Positions 44,393 to 53,697 of a stretch of DNA of 64,000 bases are shown here, piece after piece. A program made the translations under genes and the position numbers. The notes under the pieces were generated by a model, which had not been told where the DNA came from, did not search any database, and saw only the letters and a program-made list of their open reading frames with translations. The stretch is taken from positions 1-64,000 of the IMG/VR virus record IMGVR_UViG_3300020221_000005. One strand, written 5' to 3'. The number at the start of each line of letters is the position of its first letter. The first letter of the stretch is position 1. This DNA comes from a virus.

Positions 44393-45227
44393 AATGCGAA
44401 AAGTGCGTAAAATAAGTAAACCCAAGTCTTTTTTAAAATCAAAAAAGTTTTTTAAAAAACAAAATAAAATAAAAAAAATTAAGGTGATAAATATAACCGA
44501 CTCAGTTAGTTCTAACAATATTAAGCCGGTCGAAGTTGTTAGAAAACGTTCAGGAAAAGGAAAAATGTATTTTACAAAAGAAACTGAGGATGCAATTATT
44601 TCTTACAACAACGAGGTTGACGATCTTATAAAAAATCAAATTTTTGAGACTAAGATAAAATTTGCTTTGGAAAAATTGGTAGAGAATATATTTAATACTT
44701 TTAAATTTACGTATTTTGATGTAGGTCCGTTAGAAGTACAAAAAGAAACTTTATCTCATCTTGTAGCAAATCTGCATAAGTATGAATCTGGAAAAGGAAA
44801 AGCTTTTGCATATTTTAGTATAATAGCAAAAAACTATTTAATTTTTCATAATAATACCAATTACAAGCGATATAATCAACATGTAGATATTAGCGAAGAA
44901 AATGAAGAAAACACGGTAAGATTACAATCTGAAGATTCTCACTATAAAAATGTAGAGACACAACAGTTTATAAAGATGATGGTAGAATATTGGGAAAAAA
45001 ATTTAAATGATATTTTTTCTAAAAAAAGAGATTTGAAAATTGCGGAAGCCGTTGTGGAGTTATTTAGAAATAGTGATCGAATAGATTATTTCAATAAAAA
45101 AGCATTATATCTTTATATTAGAGAAATTTCTTCTTGCAAAACGCAGCAGATAACCAAAGTAATTAATAAAATGAAAGAGTATCAAGATAAAATAACGAGG
45201 TTATATATGGAACATGGAAAAATTTGA
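44364..45227 (+). CDS. Late-transcription sigma factor (T4 gp55-like)
   Basis: 287 residues from 44364 (an internal start at 44394 removes the overlap with the previous gene). The Lys-rich head is followed by KMYFTKETEDAIISYNNEVD, EKLVENIFNTFKFTYFDVGP, HKYESGKGKAFAYFSIIAKN (then YLIFHNNTNYKRY), the core of T4-type gp55 late sigma factors. It would direct host RNA polymerase to late promoters, consistent with the lack of TTGACA-type promoters in the late block. Overlaps the GIY-YIG gene by 14 bases. Confidence 0.85.
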   Translation: MKKKLLKKNKMRKVRKISKPKSFLKSKKFFKKQNKIKKIKVINITDSVSSNNIKPVEVVRKRSGKGKMYFTKETEDAIISYNNEVDDLIKNQIFETKIKFALEKLVENIFNTFKFTYFDVGPLEVQKETLSHLVANLHKYESGKGKAFAYFSIIAKNYLIFHNNTNYKRYNQHVDISEENEENTVRLQSEDSHYKNVETQQFIKMMVEYWEKNLNDIFSKKRDLKIAEAVVELFRNSDRIDYFNKKALYLYIREISSCKTQQITKVINKMKEYQDKITRLYMEHGKI

Positions 45228-45942
45228 TAATAAGTATTACGCTTATCAACTTGTCGATTCTTCTGACGGCAAGACTTTTTATGTTGGTAAAGGTTGTAAG
45301 AACCGAATGTATAAACATGAAAAGGATGTTAGATTAGGAAAAATTCCCAATAAAACAAATTATAAATTATATTATAAAATAAAAAAATTAATTGACGAAA
45401 ACATTCCTATATTGTACGAAAAATTAACCGAAAATGTTAATGAGTTAGAAGCTTTAGCCTTAGAATCTGCATTTATAGAATATTATGGAATAGAGAATTT
45501 ATGTAATTATTTCAAAAGTTGGTCAGGAAAATCTTTCAGAAGCGAACAGACTAGAAAAAAACAAAGTTTGGCGAATAAAGGACCAAACTCTTATATGTAT
45601 GGCAAACCCAAAACGGCGGATCAAACTTTAAAAAATAAAATTGCTCACTTGGGAAAGAATAACTATAGATATATACATAAAAAGTATACATTTTATAATA
45701 AAAATCTTGATATATTAGAGACTTTAACTCCTTACGATTTTAGAAAAAAATATAACATAGATAGTGGCGGGTTACATTTATTTTTGAAAGGAAAACGTTT
45801 TTCTATAAAAGGCTGGACGTTAGGAATTCCACTGGAAGATATTGAAAAAAACCGAAGATCCAAAATAAGTAAAAAATTAAAAGGAAAGGCTAAAACTATA
45901 ACCCACCGTAAAAACTTATGGAAAAATCGAAAAAAAACTTGA
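45214..45942 (+). CDS. GIY-YIG homing-type endonuclease
   Basis: 242 residues. The GIY-YIG module is at 8-90: YYAYQLV, FYVGKGCKNR, and a Glu in LESAFIEYYG. The C-terminal half has QTRKKQSLANKGPNSYMYGK and other NUMOD-like DNA-binding segments. It overlaps the late sigma gene, a typical homing-endonuclease insertion between essential phage genes. Confidence 0.82.
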   Translation: MEKFDNKYYAYQLVDSSDGKTFYVGKGCKNRMYKHEKDVRLGKIPNKTNYKLYYKIKKLIDENIPILYEKLTENVNELEALALESAFIEYYGIENLCNYFKSWSGKSFRSEQTRKKQSLANKGPNSYMYGKPKTADQTLKNKIAHLGKNNYRYIHKKYTFYNKNLDILETLTPYDFRKKYNIDSGGLHLFLKGKRFSIKGWTLGIPLEDIEKNRRSKISKKLKGKAKTITHRKNLWKNRKKT

Positions 45943-45966
45943 TAATGTGATATATTTATAAACATC

Positions 45967-46341
45967 ATGGATTTACAAGATATTGAAATATATAAAGGAA
46001 AGTCATTTTCTTCTTTATGTAAAGAGATTGTGGTTAATCAAAACGAAAAAAAGGACCAGTTAGACGTATTAATTAGCGAACTGCGGGCTTTAATTAAGAC
46101 GGTTAATGATGCTATGATTATAGTTCCTTTAATTAAGGACTATATGGATGTGGGTGTAAAAAATGACGAACAGTTAGTTAAACTGGCGGCAGTTATTCAA
46201 AGAATATTATTAAGGCAAAATGAAAGTGGCGATGGATCAGTAGCCATGATAACTGATGCAGAAAGAGAAGAATTAATGCGAGAAGTGGAAAATATTAAAG
46301 CCGGACATAATAGTTCTATAAAAATTAAGGATATATCATGA
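45967..46341 (+). CDS. Phage structural-region protein
   Basis: 124 residues, helical. NEKKDQLDVLISELRALIKT and VPLIKDYMDVGVKNDEQLVK then LAAVIQR recall a small conserved protein next to baseplate genes in T4-like marine phages. ATGA overlap with the next gene. Role unknown. Confidence 0.68.
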   Translation: MDLQDIEIYKGKSFSSLCKEIVVNQNEKKDQLDVLISELRALIKTVNDAMIIVPLIKDYMDVGVKNDEQLVKLAAVIQRILLRQNESGDGSVAMITDAEREELMREVENIKAGHNSSIKIKDIS

Positions 46342-48101
46342 GTTATACTGTAAATAATAACGTAGTTAATACGGCAAACGAAGATTATAACTTATTGTAT
46401 ACTCGTAGAGATGCTAAAAATCTTGTTGAAAATGTTTTTAGTTATCAGTTTGAACCGGGTTTGGTATTAGATGTTCTTTTAAACGATTCTCATCCCAAGT
46501 TTAAAAATGAAAAAATGGGAAAAATGAACGATCCACAAGATCGTCCTATTAATTATAATGGAGAAGAAGCAAAAACTACAGATAACTCTTATTTTGTTAT
46601 TGGCAGCGTTTTAGTAAGATTGTGTTATTCTCAACAAAAAAAAGATCAATCTGAATTAATTTGGGCCTGTCCGTTAGACAATTCATTTTCTACATTTCCA
46701 CTTCTAAATGAAATAGTACACGTCGTAAAAATATTTGACACTTATTATTATACTAATAAAGTAAATACTAGAAATTTTTCTAATACATCTGCGGATTTTA
46801 GATATGAACAAACTTACGGAAAAAGATCTAGAAATACGTCTTACGAAGAAGTGACGTTAACCGGACCAGAATCAAAGCTAGATTCTACTAAAAATTCTAA
46901 TCAGAACAGTTTTAACGGAATTTTAGGTAATTATTTTTGGTTTAATTCAAGAATAAGAAATTTAAGAAGATTCGAGGGTGACAGTGTATTTGAAAGTAGA
47001 TTTGGACAAAGCATCAGGATGGGATCTTATGATGATAACAGAAGCAATGACAAGGGAAACTATACTGATTACAAAAGTGGTAAAGATACACATGGTGGCG
47101 GAAATCCGATGATATTAATCCGAAATCGTCAACGTCCATTAACGCAAGATAAAAAACAGACGTTGCATCCACTTTTAAATACCATATCGGATATTTCTTC
47201 TTCATTAAATGAAAAAAATGTGGGCGGATACATGATTGAAGATATTAATAACGATGGTTCATCAATTCATATAACTAGCGGACTTACTGTTTCAAAGTTT
47301 AGAACCACTTGTTATAAAAAATATTTTTCAACAGATAAACAAGAAGAACAGTTAAAGTTTATTCCGTCGGAAGCTACAAAATTTAAAACTCCGGTCTTTA
47401 ATAAAGATCAAATTGTGATTCATAGTGATAGATTAATTTTTGCTTCTAGGTTTAACGAAACCATGCATTTTTCAAAGAAAAGATATATGATAACCACGGA
47501 TAGTGAATACACCGTGGACGCGCACGATCAAATTGTATTGACTACAAATCAAAAAACTGTGATAAATTCGCCCGCGATTTATTTAGGCGAATATAATAAT
47601 ACCAATGAACCAGCGTTATTAGGTCAAACAACGGTGGATTGGTTATATGATTTATGTTGTTGGTTAGAAGAACACGTTCATCACTATGAACATTCGCATT
47701 CTCATTCTGGTGAAGCGTCTCCATCAGACACTCAAGTTCCTGTTCAATTAACAGAACTCCGTGCGTTGCGTGATCGATTACATACCTGTTTAAGCCGAAG
47801 AGTATTTTTAACAGGAGGTGGATATGCGACAGGAGCAAATGGAAAGTCTATAACCGATGGAGTAAATCCTGTTTCAATAGAAAATATTGACAGTGAGATC
47901 GGGGTTTCAGGAATTCCTGGCGGTTGGACAGGTCGTAGCAGAAGATTAGATGCTGTATTTGATGACGAAACTGTGAGTGCAGCAGAATCTCAAATAGAGT
48001 CTTCTATGAACGATATATTAGAGGAATTTGGAGAGACATTATCTCCTGCCGAATTGACCGTTTTATTGTCTGACGTAATAGATCAATCTTTAGCAGAATA
48101 A
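46338..48101 (+). CDS. Putative baseplate hub or central spike protein
   Basis: 587 residues. An N-terminal barrel-like region (YFVIGSVLVRLCYSQ) precedes a long middle part and a repetitive beta region (KFKTPVFNKDQIVIHSDRLI; SEYTVDAHDQIVLTTNQKTV) reminiscent of gp5/VgrG-type spike helices, then HVHHYEHSHSHSG, a His cluster of the kind that binds metal. Position just upstream of gp25/gp6 supports a baseplate role. Inference. Confidence 0.65.
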   Translation: MSYTVNNNVVNTANEDYNLLYTRRDAKNLVENVFSYQFEPGLVLDVLLNDSHPKFKNEKMGKMNDPQDRPINYNGEEAKTTDNSYFVIGSVLVRLCYSQQKKDQSELIWACPLDNSFSTFPLLNEIVHVVKIFDTYYYTNKVNTRNFSNTSADFRYEQTYGKRSRNTSYEEVTLTGPESKLDSTKNSNQNSFNGILGNYFWFNSRIRNLRRFEGDSVFESRFGQSIRMGSYDDNRSNDKGNYTDYKSGKDTHGGGNPMILIRNRQRPLTQDKKQTLHPLLNTISDISSSLNEKNVGGYMIEDINNDGSSIHITSGLTVSKFRTTCYKKYFSTDKQEEQLKFIPSEATKFKTPVFNKDQIVIHSDRLIFASRFNETMHFSKKRYMITTDSEYTVDAHDQIVLTTNQKTVINSPAIYLGEYNNTNEPALLGQTTVDWLYDLCCWLEEHVHHYEHSHSHSGEASPSDTQVPVQLTELRALRDRLHTCLSRRVFLTGGGYATGANGKSITDGVNPVSIENIDSEIGVSGIPGGWTGRSRRLDAVFDDETVSAAESQIESSMNDILEEFGETLSPAELTVLLSDVIDQSLAE

Positions 48102-48106
48102 AAAAT

Positions 48107-48928
48107 ATGCCTACATATACAAATTTACCATCAACGCCAAGTTTACCATCGATACCAAGTTTACCATCGATACCAAGTTTACCATCGATACCAAGTTTAC
48201 CATCGATACCAAGTTTACCATCGATACCAAGTTTACCATCGATACCAAGTTTGCCATCGATACCAAGTTTACCATCGATACCAAGTTTACCATCGATACC
48301 AAGTTTGCCATCGATACCCGAATTTAAGGTTCCTAACATATCAGGCAATCTCAAATCTATAGCAGATAAAATTGATATTTCTAAAATAAAAATACCCAAC
48401 GTATCTAAACTTTTAAATTCATTACCTAGTGTTTCTATAAAATCTCCAATTCCACGATTGCCATCTTTTACGTTGCCAAAATTATCGGCAAAGTTACCAG
48501 TTTTGAAATTATCTATACCCAAACTACCTTCAATACCAAATTTACCATCGATACCAAGTTTACCATCGATACCAGGTTTACCATCGATACCAGGTTTACC
48601 ATCGATACCAAGTTTACCGCCGATACCAAGTTTACCGCCGATACCAAGTTTACCGCCGATACCAAAAGTCAACTTGCCAAACTTTAATAAAATGAAAAAT
48701 ACGATAGCTTCAAATTTAAAATCTAAAATTCCTAAAATGATTAACAATTTTAAATTAAACTCTAGCTTGCCTTCGCTTCCGAGCTTGCCTTCGCTTCCGA
48801 GCTTGCCTTCGGTTCCGAGTTTGCCTTCGGTTCCGAGTTTGCCTTCGGTTCCGAGTTTGCCTTCGGTTCCGAGTTTGCCTTCGGTTCCGAGTTTGCCTTC
48901 GGTTCCGAACATCTCTAGAATTGTTTAA
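48107..48928 (+). CDS. PSLPSI-repeat virion protein
   Basis: 273 residues. Three blocks of hexapeptide repeats PSLPSI (about 8-70), PSLPSI/PGLPSI/PSLPPI (about 145-185) and PSLPSV (about 223-270), separated by ordinary sequence. Pro at every third position favours a polyproline-II rod. The 18-bp DNA units are nearly identical, so length should vary by slippage. Gene order places it in the baseplate operon. The antisense frame is also open and collagen-like. Confidence 0.7.
   Translation: MPTYTNLPSTPSLPSIPSLPSIPSLPSIPSLPSIPSLPSIPSLPSIPSLPSIPSLPSIPSLPSIPSLPSIPEFKVPNISGNLKSIADKIDISKIKIPNVSKLLNSLPSVSIKSPIPRLPSFTLPKLSAKLPVLKLSIPKLPSIPNLPSIPSLPSIPGLPSIPGLPSIPSLPPIPSLPPIPSLPPIPKVNLPNFNKMKNTIASNLKSKIPKMINNFKLNSSLPSLPSLPSLPSLPSVPSLPSVPSLPSVPSLPSVPSLPSVPSLPSVPNISRIV
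48134..48320. repeat. 18-bp tandem repeat block 1
   Basis: Ten or so near-identical units of AGTTTACCATCGATACCA. Related blocks at about 48535-48665 and, with CTTCGGTTCCGAG units, 48770-48910. Confidence 0.9.
48770..48910. repeat. 18-bp tandem repeat block 3
   Basis: Units of AGCTTGCCTTCGCTTCCG changing to AGTTTGCCTTCGGTTCCG. Encodes PSLPSL/PSLPSV; higher GC than block 1. Confidence 0.9.
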
Positions 48929-48961
48929 TAGTTTATTTAAATAAGTTTATATTTATAATAT

Positions 48962-49369
48962 ATGAATACTGAGACATTTAAGAAAATGATAAAAGAAACT
49001 GTAAATGAGGAATTAAAAGTTGTATTGCCGCAAATACTAAATGAGTTCTTTTCAAGAAACCTATCTTTACCTAAAAATAACGAGGGAAGTCTTAAAAAGA
49101 TATTAGATGCTTCAAAAGGTGTAAAAGAAACAAAGACAAATTTAGAAAAAAAGACGTATATCAAAAATAATTCGGTGTTGAATGATATTTTGAATGAAAC
49201 GGTTGTCAAAATTCCTAACGATAATGAAATATCTCCCATAACAAATTCCACGCCGTCAGTCTTAAATAATACTGAAAACTTGCCTGATACGTTGTCTTCT
49301 GTTTTTACAAAAAATTACTCTTCTTTGTTAAAAGCTGTAGATGAGAAAGTCAAAGAAAAAAGATTATAA
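48962..49369 (+). CDS. Small structural-region protein
   Basis: 135 residues. MNTETFKKMIKETVNEELKV loosely resembles the capsid leader motif; the rest is polar, Ser/Thr/Asn-rich with a helical tail (LKAVDEKVKEKRL). Directly abuts the gp25-like gene. Not recognised. Confidence 0.6.
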   Translation: MNTETFKKMIKETVNEELKVVLPQILNEFFSRNLSLPKNNEGSLKKILDASKGVKETKTNLEKKTYIKNNSVLNDILNETVVKIPNDNEISPITNSTPSVLNNTENLPDTLSSVFTKNYSSLLKAVDEKVKEKRL

Positions 49370-49783
49370 ATGACTATAACTTCCTCATATTCTCCTATCG
49401 GATTAGAAGTGCCTTTTACAAGAGGTAATAATGGTTATTTTCAACAAACGTTCGATACTAACAGTCAAGTAAAACAAAATCTTTTAAATTTTTTAAAAAC
49501 TAAAAAAGGAGAAAGACGAATGTTTCCTCAATTCGGCACTAAATTATATGATGTAGCATTTGAACAAATTGATGAAACTACAATCGAAATAACAAAAAAT
49601 ATAATAAATGAAGAAATAAAATATTGGGTACCAGAGGTCACGATAGAGAAAATTATAATTTCTGACAAATCTGATAGGGAAAATACTGACGGATATAAAA
49701 TATACATTTCTTTAGATTTTATTATAAATAAAACTAATGAATCGGATAATTTAGTGTTGGAATTACAATCTAATAGAATTTAA
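49370..49783 (+). CDS. Baseplate wedge protein, gp25-like
   Basis: 137 residues. QVKQNLLNFLKTKKGERRMF then PQFGTKLYDVAFEQ is the gp25/GPW lysozyme-like fold signature (LL.T..GER...P.FG..L). In T4 gp25 sits in the wedge core that nucleates the sheath. Followed by the gp6-like gene 2 nt later, the usual pairing. Confidence 0.88.
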   Translation: MTITSSYSPIGLEVPFTRGNNGYFQQTFDTNSQVKQNLLNFLKTKKGERRMFPQFGTKLYDVAFEQIDETTIEITKNIINEEIKYWVPEVTIEKIIISDKSDRENTDGYKIYISLDFIINKTNESDNLVLELQSNRI

Positions 49784-49785
49784 TT

Positions 49786-51750
49786 ATGGCAACTATATTA
49801 GATAAAAATTTTAAACCTCAGGCAAGAGAAGTAAAATATCTCGGTCGAGATTTTAATCAAATTAAACAAAATTTAATAAATTTTGCAAAACAATATTATC
49901 CTAAATCGTATAAAGATTTTAGTGAAGCTTCTCCTGGAATGATGTTTATAGACATGGCATCATATGTCGGAGACGTTCTTTCTTTTTATATTGATTATCA
50001 GTTCAAAGAAGGACTTATAGAATTTTCAGAAGAACGAAAGAATGTAATAAATTTGGCAAAATATTTAGGATATACTACAAAACCATCTAAACCATCAATT
50101 ACTACTTTAGATTTATACATGATCGCTCCAGCCAAAAGAAATTTGGACGGAAAGTTTTCGCCCGACGAAAGATACATGGTAAGTATTTCGGAGGGAATGG
50201 AGGTTGTTTCTTCGACAGGAGTTTCATTTTTAACAACCGACGAGGTGAATTTTTCTTTAAAAAGTGAACTTTTTCCTAGAACCGATGAAGTATTTTCTAG
50301 AAATGATGTCGGTGAGCCTGAATTTTATTTATTAAAAAAGTCTGTTCAAGCTTATAGTGGTAAAAAAATAACTAAATCTGTTATAGTGGGATCTGACGAA
50401 CCAAATTTAAGAATTGAATTCACTGAGAATAATATTATTAAAATTTTAAATGTAAAAGATGCGGATAATAATACGTGGTATCAAGTAGATTATCTGGCTC
50501 AGGATTTAATTTCGTTATCGGTTGAAAATAACCAATACGATTTTGAAAAATTTTCAAAGTTTAAATCTACCGTTCCTAATATTATAAGATTCTTACGGAC
50601 CAATAGAAGATTTACAGTGAATGTAGATGAAAACAATAAAACGTTTTTACAATTTGGTCCATCTACAGATAGTATAGAAGAAGAACTTTTGGTGCCAAAT
50701 TCCGACAACATAGGAGTTGGTTTTTCAAATATAAGTAAATATAATTTGACACTAGACCCTACTTCTTTTTTGAAGTCTAATGCATACGGATTGTCGCCGT
50801 TTAACACTACGTTAGAAATAACATATGTTGTTGGGGGTGGAATAGAATCTAATGTAAACGTCGGCGATATTACAAAAGTAAGTAAAATAGAATTTATAGA
50901 TTTACATGAATATTTACCGACCGAAGCGGCATTAATAGGCACTATAAAAAATAGTTTAAAAGTTGAAAATTCAATTTCTGCTATAGGAGGTTCTGGACCC
51001 GAAACTATAGAAGAAATAAAAAATAATGCCATTTTTAATTTTGCTGCACAAGATAGAATAGTTACTAAAGAAGACTATATTGCTAGAGTTTTTAGTATGT
51101 CGCCTGAGTATGGAAAAATTGCTAAAGCATATGTTACAACGGAAAACGATTTATATACTAATAATACATCTTTTATTACAGGATTAATAGACAAAAATAA
51201 TAACATAATTGTCGACGAAAAAAATAAAGATTTTAGAAAAATTAATTTAGATGGTGTTAATCCGAATGCTATAAATTTATATGTATTAACATATAATGAA
51301 AATAAAAACTTAGAAGTAGCAAATGAAGCACTGACATACAATCTTAGAAATTATCTATCTAGATATAGAATGTTATCTGATAGAATTAATATTATCGACG
51401 CGTTTATTATTAATATAGGAGTAAATTTTACATTGTTAACATATTCTAATTATAATAAAAAAGAAGTATTAAATAACTGTATCGATGCAATAAAGAATTT
51501 TTTTAATATTGATTTGTGGCAAATTTCTCAACCAATAAATATAAATCAGTTGGAGTTGGAAATTGCAAAAATAGAAGGAGTTCAATCTGTGGCAGATATA
51601 GAGATTGTTAATATAATCGATTCCGGCTATTCAATTTGTGAATACGATTTGAAATCCGCCACTAAAAATAAAATAATATATCCTCCTATTGATCCTGCTA
51701 TTTTTGAGATTAAAAATCCAGACATAGATATCAAGGGAAGGACATTATAA
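49786..51750 (+). CDS. Baseplate wedge protein, gp6-like
   Basis: 654 residues. FKPQAREVKYLGRDFNQIKQ, YKDFSEASPGMMFIDMASYV and VLSFYIDYQFKEGLIEFSEE are the N-terminal marks of T4 gp6-like proteins; the middle has a baseplate-J-type core (AIGGSGPETIEEIKNNA; DRIVTKEDYIARVFSMSPEY). Forms the wedge ring with gp7 and gp53 in T4. Very rich in AGA and ATA codons. Confidence 0.88.
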   Translation: MATILDKNFKPQAREVKYLGRDFNQIKQNLINFAKQYYPKSYKDFSEASPGMMFIDMASYVGDVLSFYIDYQFKEGLIEFSEERKNVINLAKYLGYTTKPSKPSITTLDLYMIAPAKRNLDGKFSPDERYMVSISEGMEVVSSTGVSFLTTDEVNFSLKSELFPRTDEVFSRNDVGEPEFYLLKKSVQAYSGKKITKSVIVGSDEPNLRIEFTENNIIKILNVKDADNNTWYQVDYLAQDLISLSVENNQYDFEKFSKFKSTVPNIIRFLRTNRRFTVNVDENNKTFLQFGPSTDSIEEELLVPNSDNIGVGFSNISKYNLTLDPTSFLKSNAYGLSPFNTTLEITYVVGGGIESNVNVGDITKVSKIEFIDLHEYLPTEAALIGTIKNSLKVENSISAIGGSGPETIEEIKNNAIFNFAAQDRIVTKEDYIARVFSMSPEYGKIAKAYVTTENDLYTNNTSFITGLIDKNNNIIVDEKNKDFRKINLDGVNPNAINLYVLTYNENKNLEVANEALTYNLRNYLSRYRMLSDRINIIDAFIINIGVNFTLLTYSNYNKKEVLNNCIDAIKNFFNIDLWQISQPININQLELEIAKIEGVQSVADIEIVNIIDSGYSICEYDLKSATKNKIIYPPIDPAIFEIKNPDIDIKGRTL

Positions 51751-52037
51751 TGCATAAATTTATACATTGTTCTTCAGACTTTTTTATTTGGAATGATGGG
51801 GATTATATCTTGAAAAATTTTGGTCGAGACGAGATTTTAGAAGTTGAATCTGTTCATAGACCTATTAGAACATTTGTATATACCTCTTCAGCACAAATAT
51901 CTTCTACGCGAGAACGAATAGGACTTTCTGTTTTAAATTTTTATGGATACATTAACGGATGTATTACAGGATCCGGATTTGTTTCTGGAAGTGTATCTGG
52001 CAGTGGGATGTATATAGAGGATGTTCATACGTGTTAA
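51750..52037 (+). CDS. Small SGS-repeat protein 1
   Basis: 95 residues. MHKFIHCSSDFFIWNDGDYI at the start, and a Gly/Ser end INGCITGSGFVSGSVSGSGM. Paralogue of the next gene at the N-terminus. The TAA of gp6 overlaps its ATG (ATAATG). Possibly a baseplate or fibre accessory. Confidence 0.6.
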   Translation: MHKFIHCSSDFFIWNDGDYILKNFGRDEILEVESVHRPIRTFVYTSSAQISSTRERIGLSVLNFYGYINGCITGSGFVSGSVSGSGMYIEDVHTC

Positions 52038-52041
52038 ATAT

Positions 52042-52425
52042 ATGCACCATTTTATTTTTTGTAAAAAAGACACGCTTATATTAAACGATGAAGTTTTGTT
52101 TGATAAAAACTTTTCATTGGATAAATTTTTGGAAATTGGAGCGGTAAGCAAATTGGATTTTAATTATGAAAAGTCTAATTTACAATCAATTTTTTCAAAT
52201 AAATTAATTTCAGAAAATTTAATCAATTTTACTGGAAATTTTACAGGAAGTATTCACTGTGCGTCTGGTTCCGTAAGTGGTATAATAAATTGTGTATCTA
52301 TCAATCAACCCGGCGGAATTTGTGAGCCGGTTAATTCGGTTGACGATAATGGAAATATTATTGTCGATGAAAATGGTAATATAATTATACTTACTGGTCC
52401 TGAGGACTTCTATTATTTTCAATAA
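52042..52425 (+). CDS. Small SGS-repeat protein 2
   Basis: 127 residues from ATG 52042. MHHFIFCKKDTLILNDEVLF parallels MHKFIHCSSDFFIWNDGDYI of the previous gene; FTGNFTGSIHCASGSVSGII is the shared Gly/Ser repeat; the tail DDNGNIIVDENGNIIIL is repetitive. Confidence 0.6.
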   Translation: MHHFIFCKKDTLILNDEVLFDKNFSLDKFLEIGAVSKLDFNYEKSNLQSIFSNKLISENLINFTGNFTGSIHCASGSVSGIINCVSINQPGGICEPVNSVDDNGNIIVDENGNIIILTGPEDFYYFQ

Positions 52426-52454
52426 AATATAGATTAAATTTTATACTTATAAAT

Positions 52455-53696
52455 ATGGCATTAACTTTTACAGTAGATAGTTTTACAGGCGTGACAGGAA
52501 GTGCGTGTGTTTCAGGAACTTTATCAGGTTCTTTTACAGGTTCTGCGTGTGGATACACTGGAAGTTTAGTAAATTTTTCAGGAATTCTTACAGGATATAT
52601 TTCAGGAACTTATTATGAAGTTGTAAACAGATATTTGACAAGTTTTAAATCTTTTTTAAAAAGGTCTATTTTAAAATTTGATTTAAGTTCTATAAGTGCT
52701 TCTATTTCTTCAGGATATATATCTAACCCTCGATTTATTTTAAATTTAAAAACTATTGAATCTACGGAGGTTCCGTTGGATTATAAAATCTATGCGTTCC
52801 CTATAAGTCAAAGTTGGGATATGGGAATAGGCACTTTTGCGGCAGGCGGTGGAAATTCAGGAGTCAATTGGAAATATAGAAAATATCCGGACACTTCAAG
52901 TGTTTGGTATTCAAATATTGATATGGAGTCGGATATTTCGGGAATAGATTATTTAAACTCCGCTTCTACCGCACCATTTACTAAAGGTGGTGGAACATGG
53001 TATTATTCTGCGCCCACCGACATAGTTAATAATTCACAAAGTTTTTGTGCAAATATTTCTGGAGCTAGTTATATTTGTACACAGTCATTTGAATATTCAA
53101 AATCTGATATTCAATTGGATATAACAAAAATATGTCAAGCGTGGATATGTGGATGTATACCTAATGAGGGACTTATAATTTTAACTTCGGATGAGCTAAA
53201 CCCCAAAGCAACTAGCAATTTAAAGTTTTTTAGCAGAGAAAGTAATACGATATACTCTCCATACATAGACGTCCAATGGTCGGATTTTACTTTTGACACA
53301 GGTAGTTTATCTCCTATCACATCTAGCTTGGGAATTTCGGTTTCAATAAAAGGATTAAGAAAAGAATATAAAGGCGGATCAAAAGTGAAATTTACCGTTT
53401 TTGCACGTGAACAAAATCCAAAAAAACAATTTACTTCTTTTCAAACTTCATATTTAACACCAAAATATTTACCGACATCTAGCTTCTATTCTATAAAAGA
53501 TAATGAAAGCGAAGAATCAATTATTGATTTTGATACTTATACTAAGTTAAGTTGCGACGAAAATGGAAATTATTTTTACTTAGATACCACGGGACTTCCG
53601 CAAGAAAGATATTACAGAATATTAATAAAAACTGAACTTTCTGACGGATCGATTCAGATATTCGATAACGGAGACATTTTTAAAATTGTGAGATGA
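52455..53696 (+). CDS. Virion structural protein
   Basis: 413 residues. The first 55 residues repeat TGSACVSGTLSGSFTGSACG; then TSFKSFLKRSILKFDLSSIS, a phrase typical of DNRLRE-type beta domains of secreted and phage proteins, and two further beta domains. Cys-rich for a virion protein. Likely baseplate-proximal; family seen in large myophages but function unknown to me. Confidence 0.62.
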   Translation: MALTFTVDSFTGVTGSACVSGTLSGSFTGSACGYTGSLVNFSGILTGYISGTYYEVVNRYLTSFKSFLKRSILKFDLSSISASISSGYISNPRFILNLKTIESTEVPLDYKIYAFPISQSWDMGIGTFAAGGGNSGVNWKYRKYPDTSSVWYSNIDMESDISGIDYLNSASTAPFTKGGGTWYYSAPTDIVNNSQSFCANISGASYICTQSFEYSKSDIQLDITKICQAWICGCIPNEGLIILTSDELNPKATSNLKFFSRESNTIYSPYIDVQWSDFTFDTGSLSPITSSLGISVSIKGLRKEYKGGSKVKFTVFAREQNPKKQFTSFQTSYLTPKYLPTSSFYSIKDNESEESIIDFDTYTKLSCDENGNYFYLDTTGLPQERYYRILIKTELSDGSIQIFDNGDIFKIVR

Positions 53697-53697
53697 T

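Noticed and set aside
48134-48910. CRISPR-like regular repeats
   Set aside because: Units are contiguous 18-bp codon repeats within a gene with no unique spacers and no cas genes. No CRISPR array was seen in the window.
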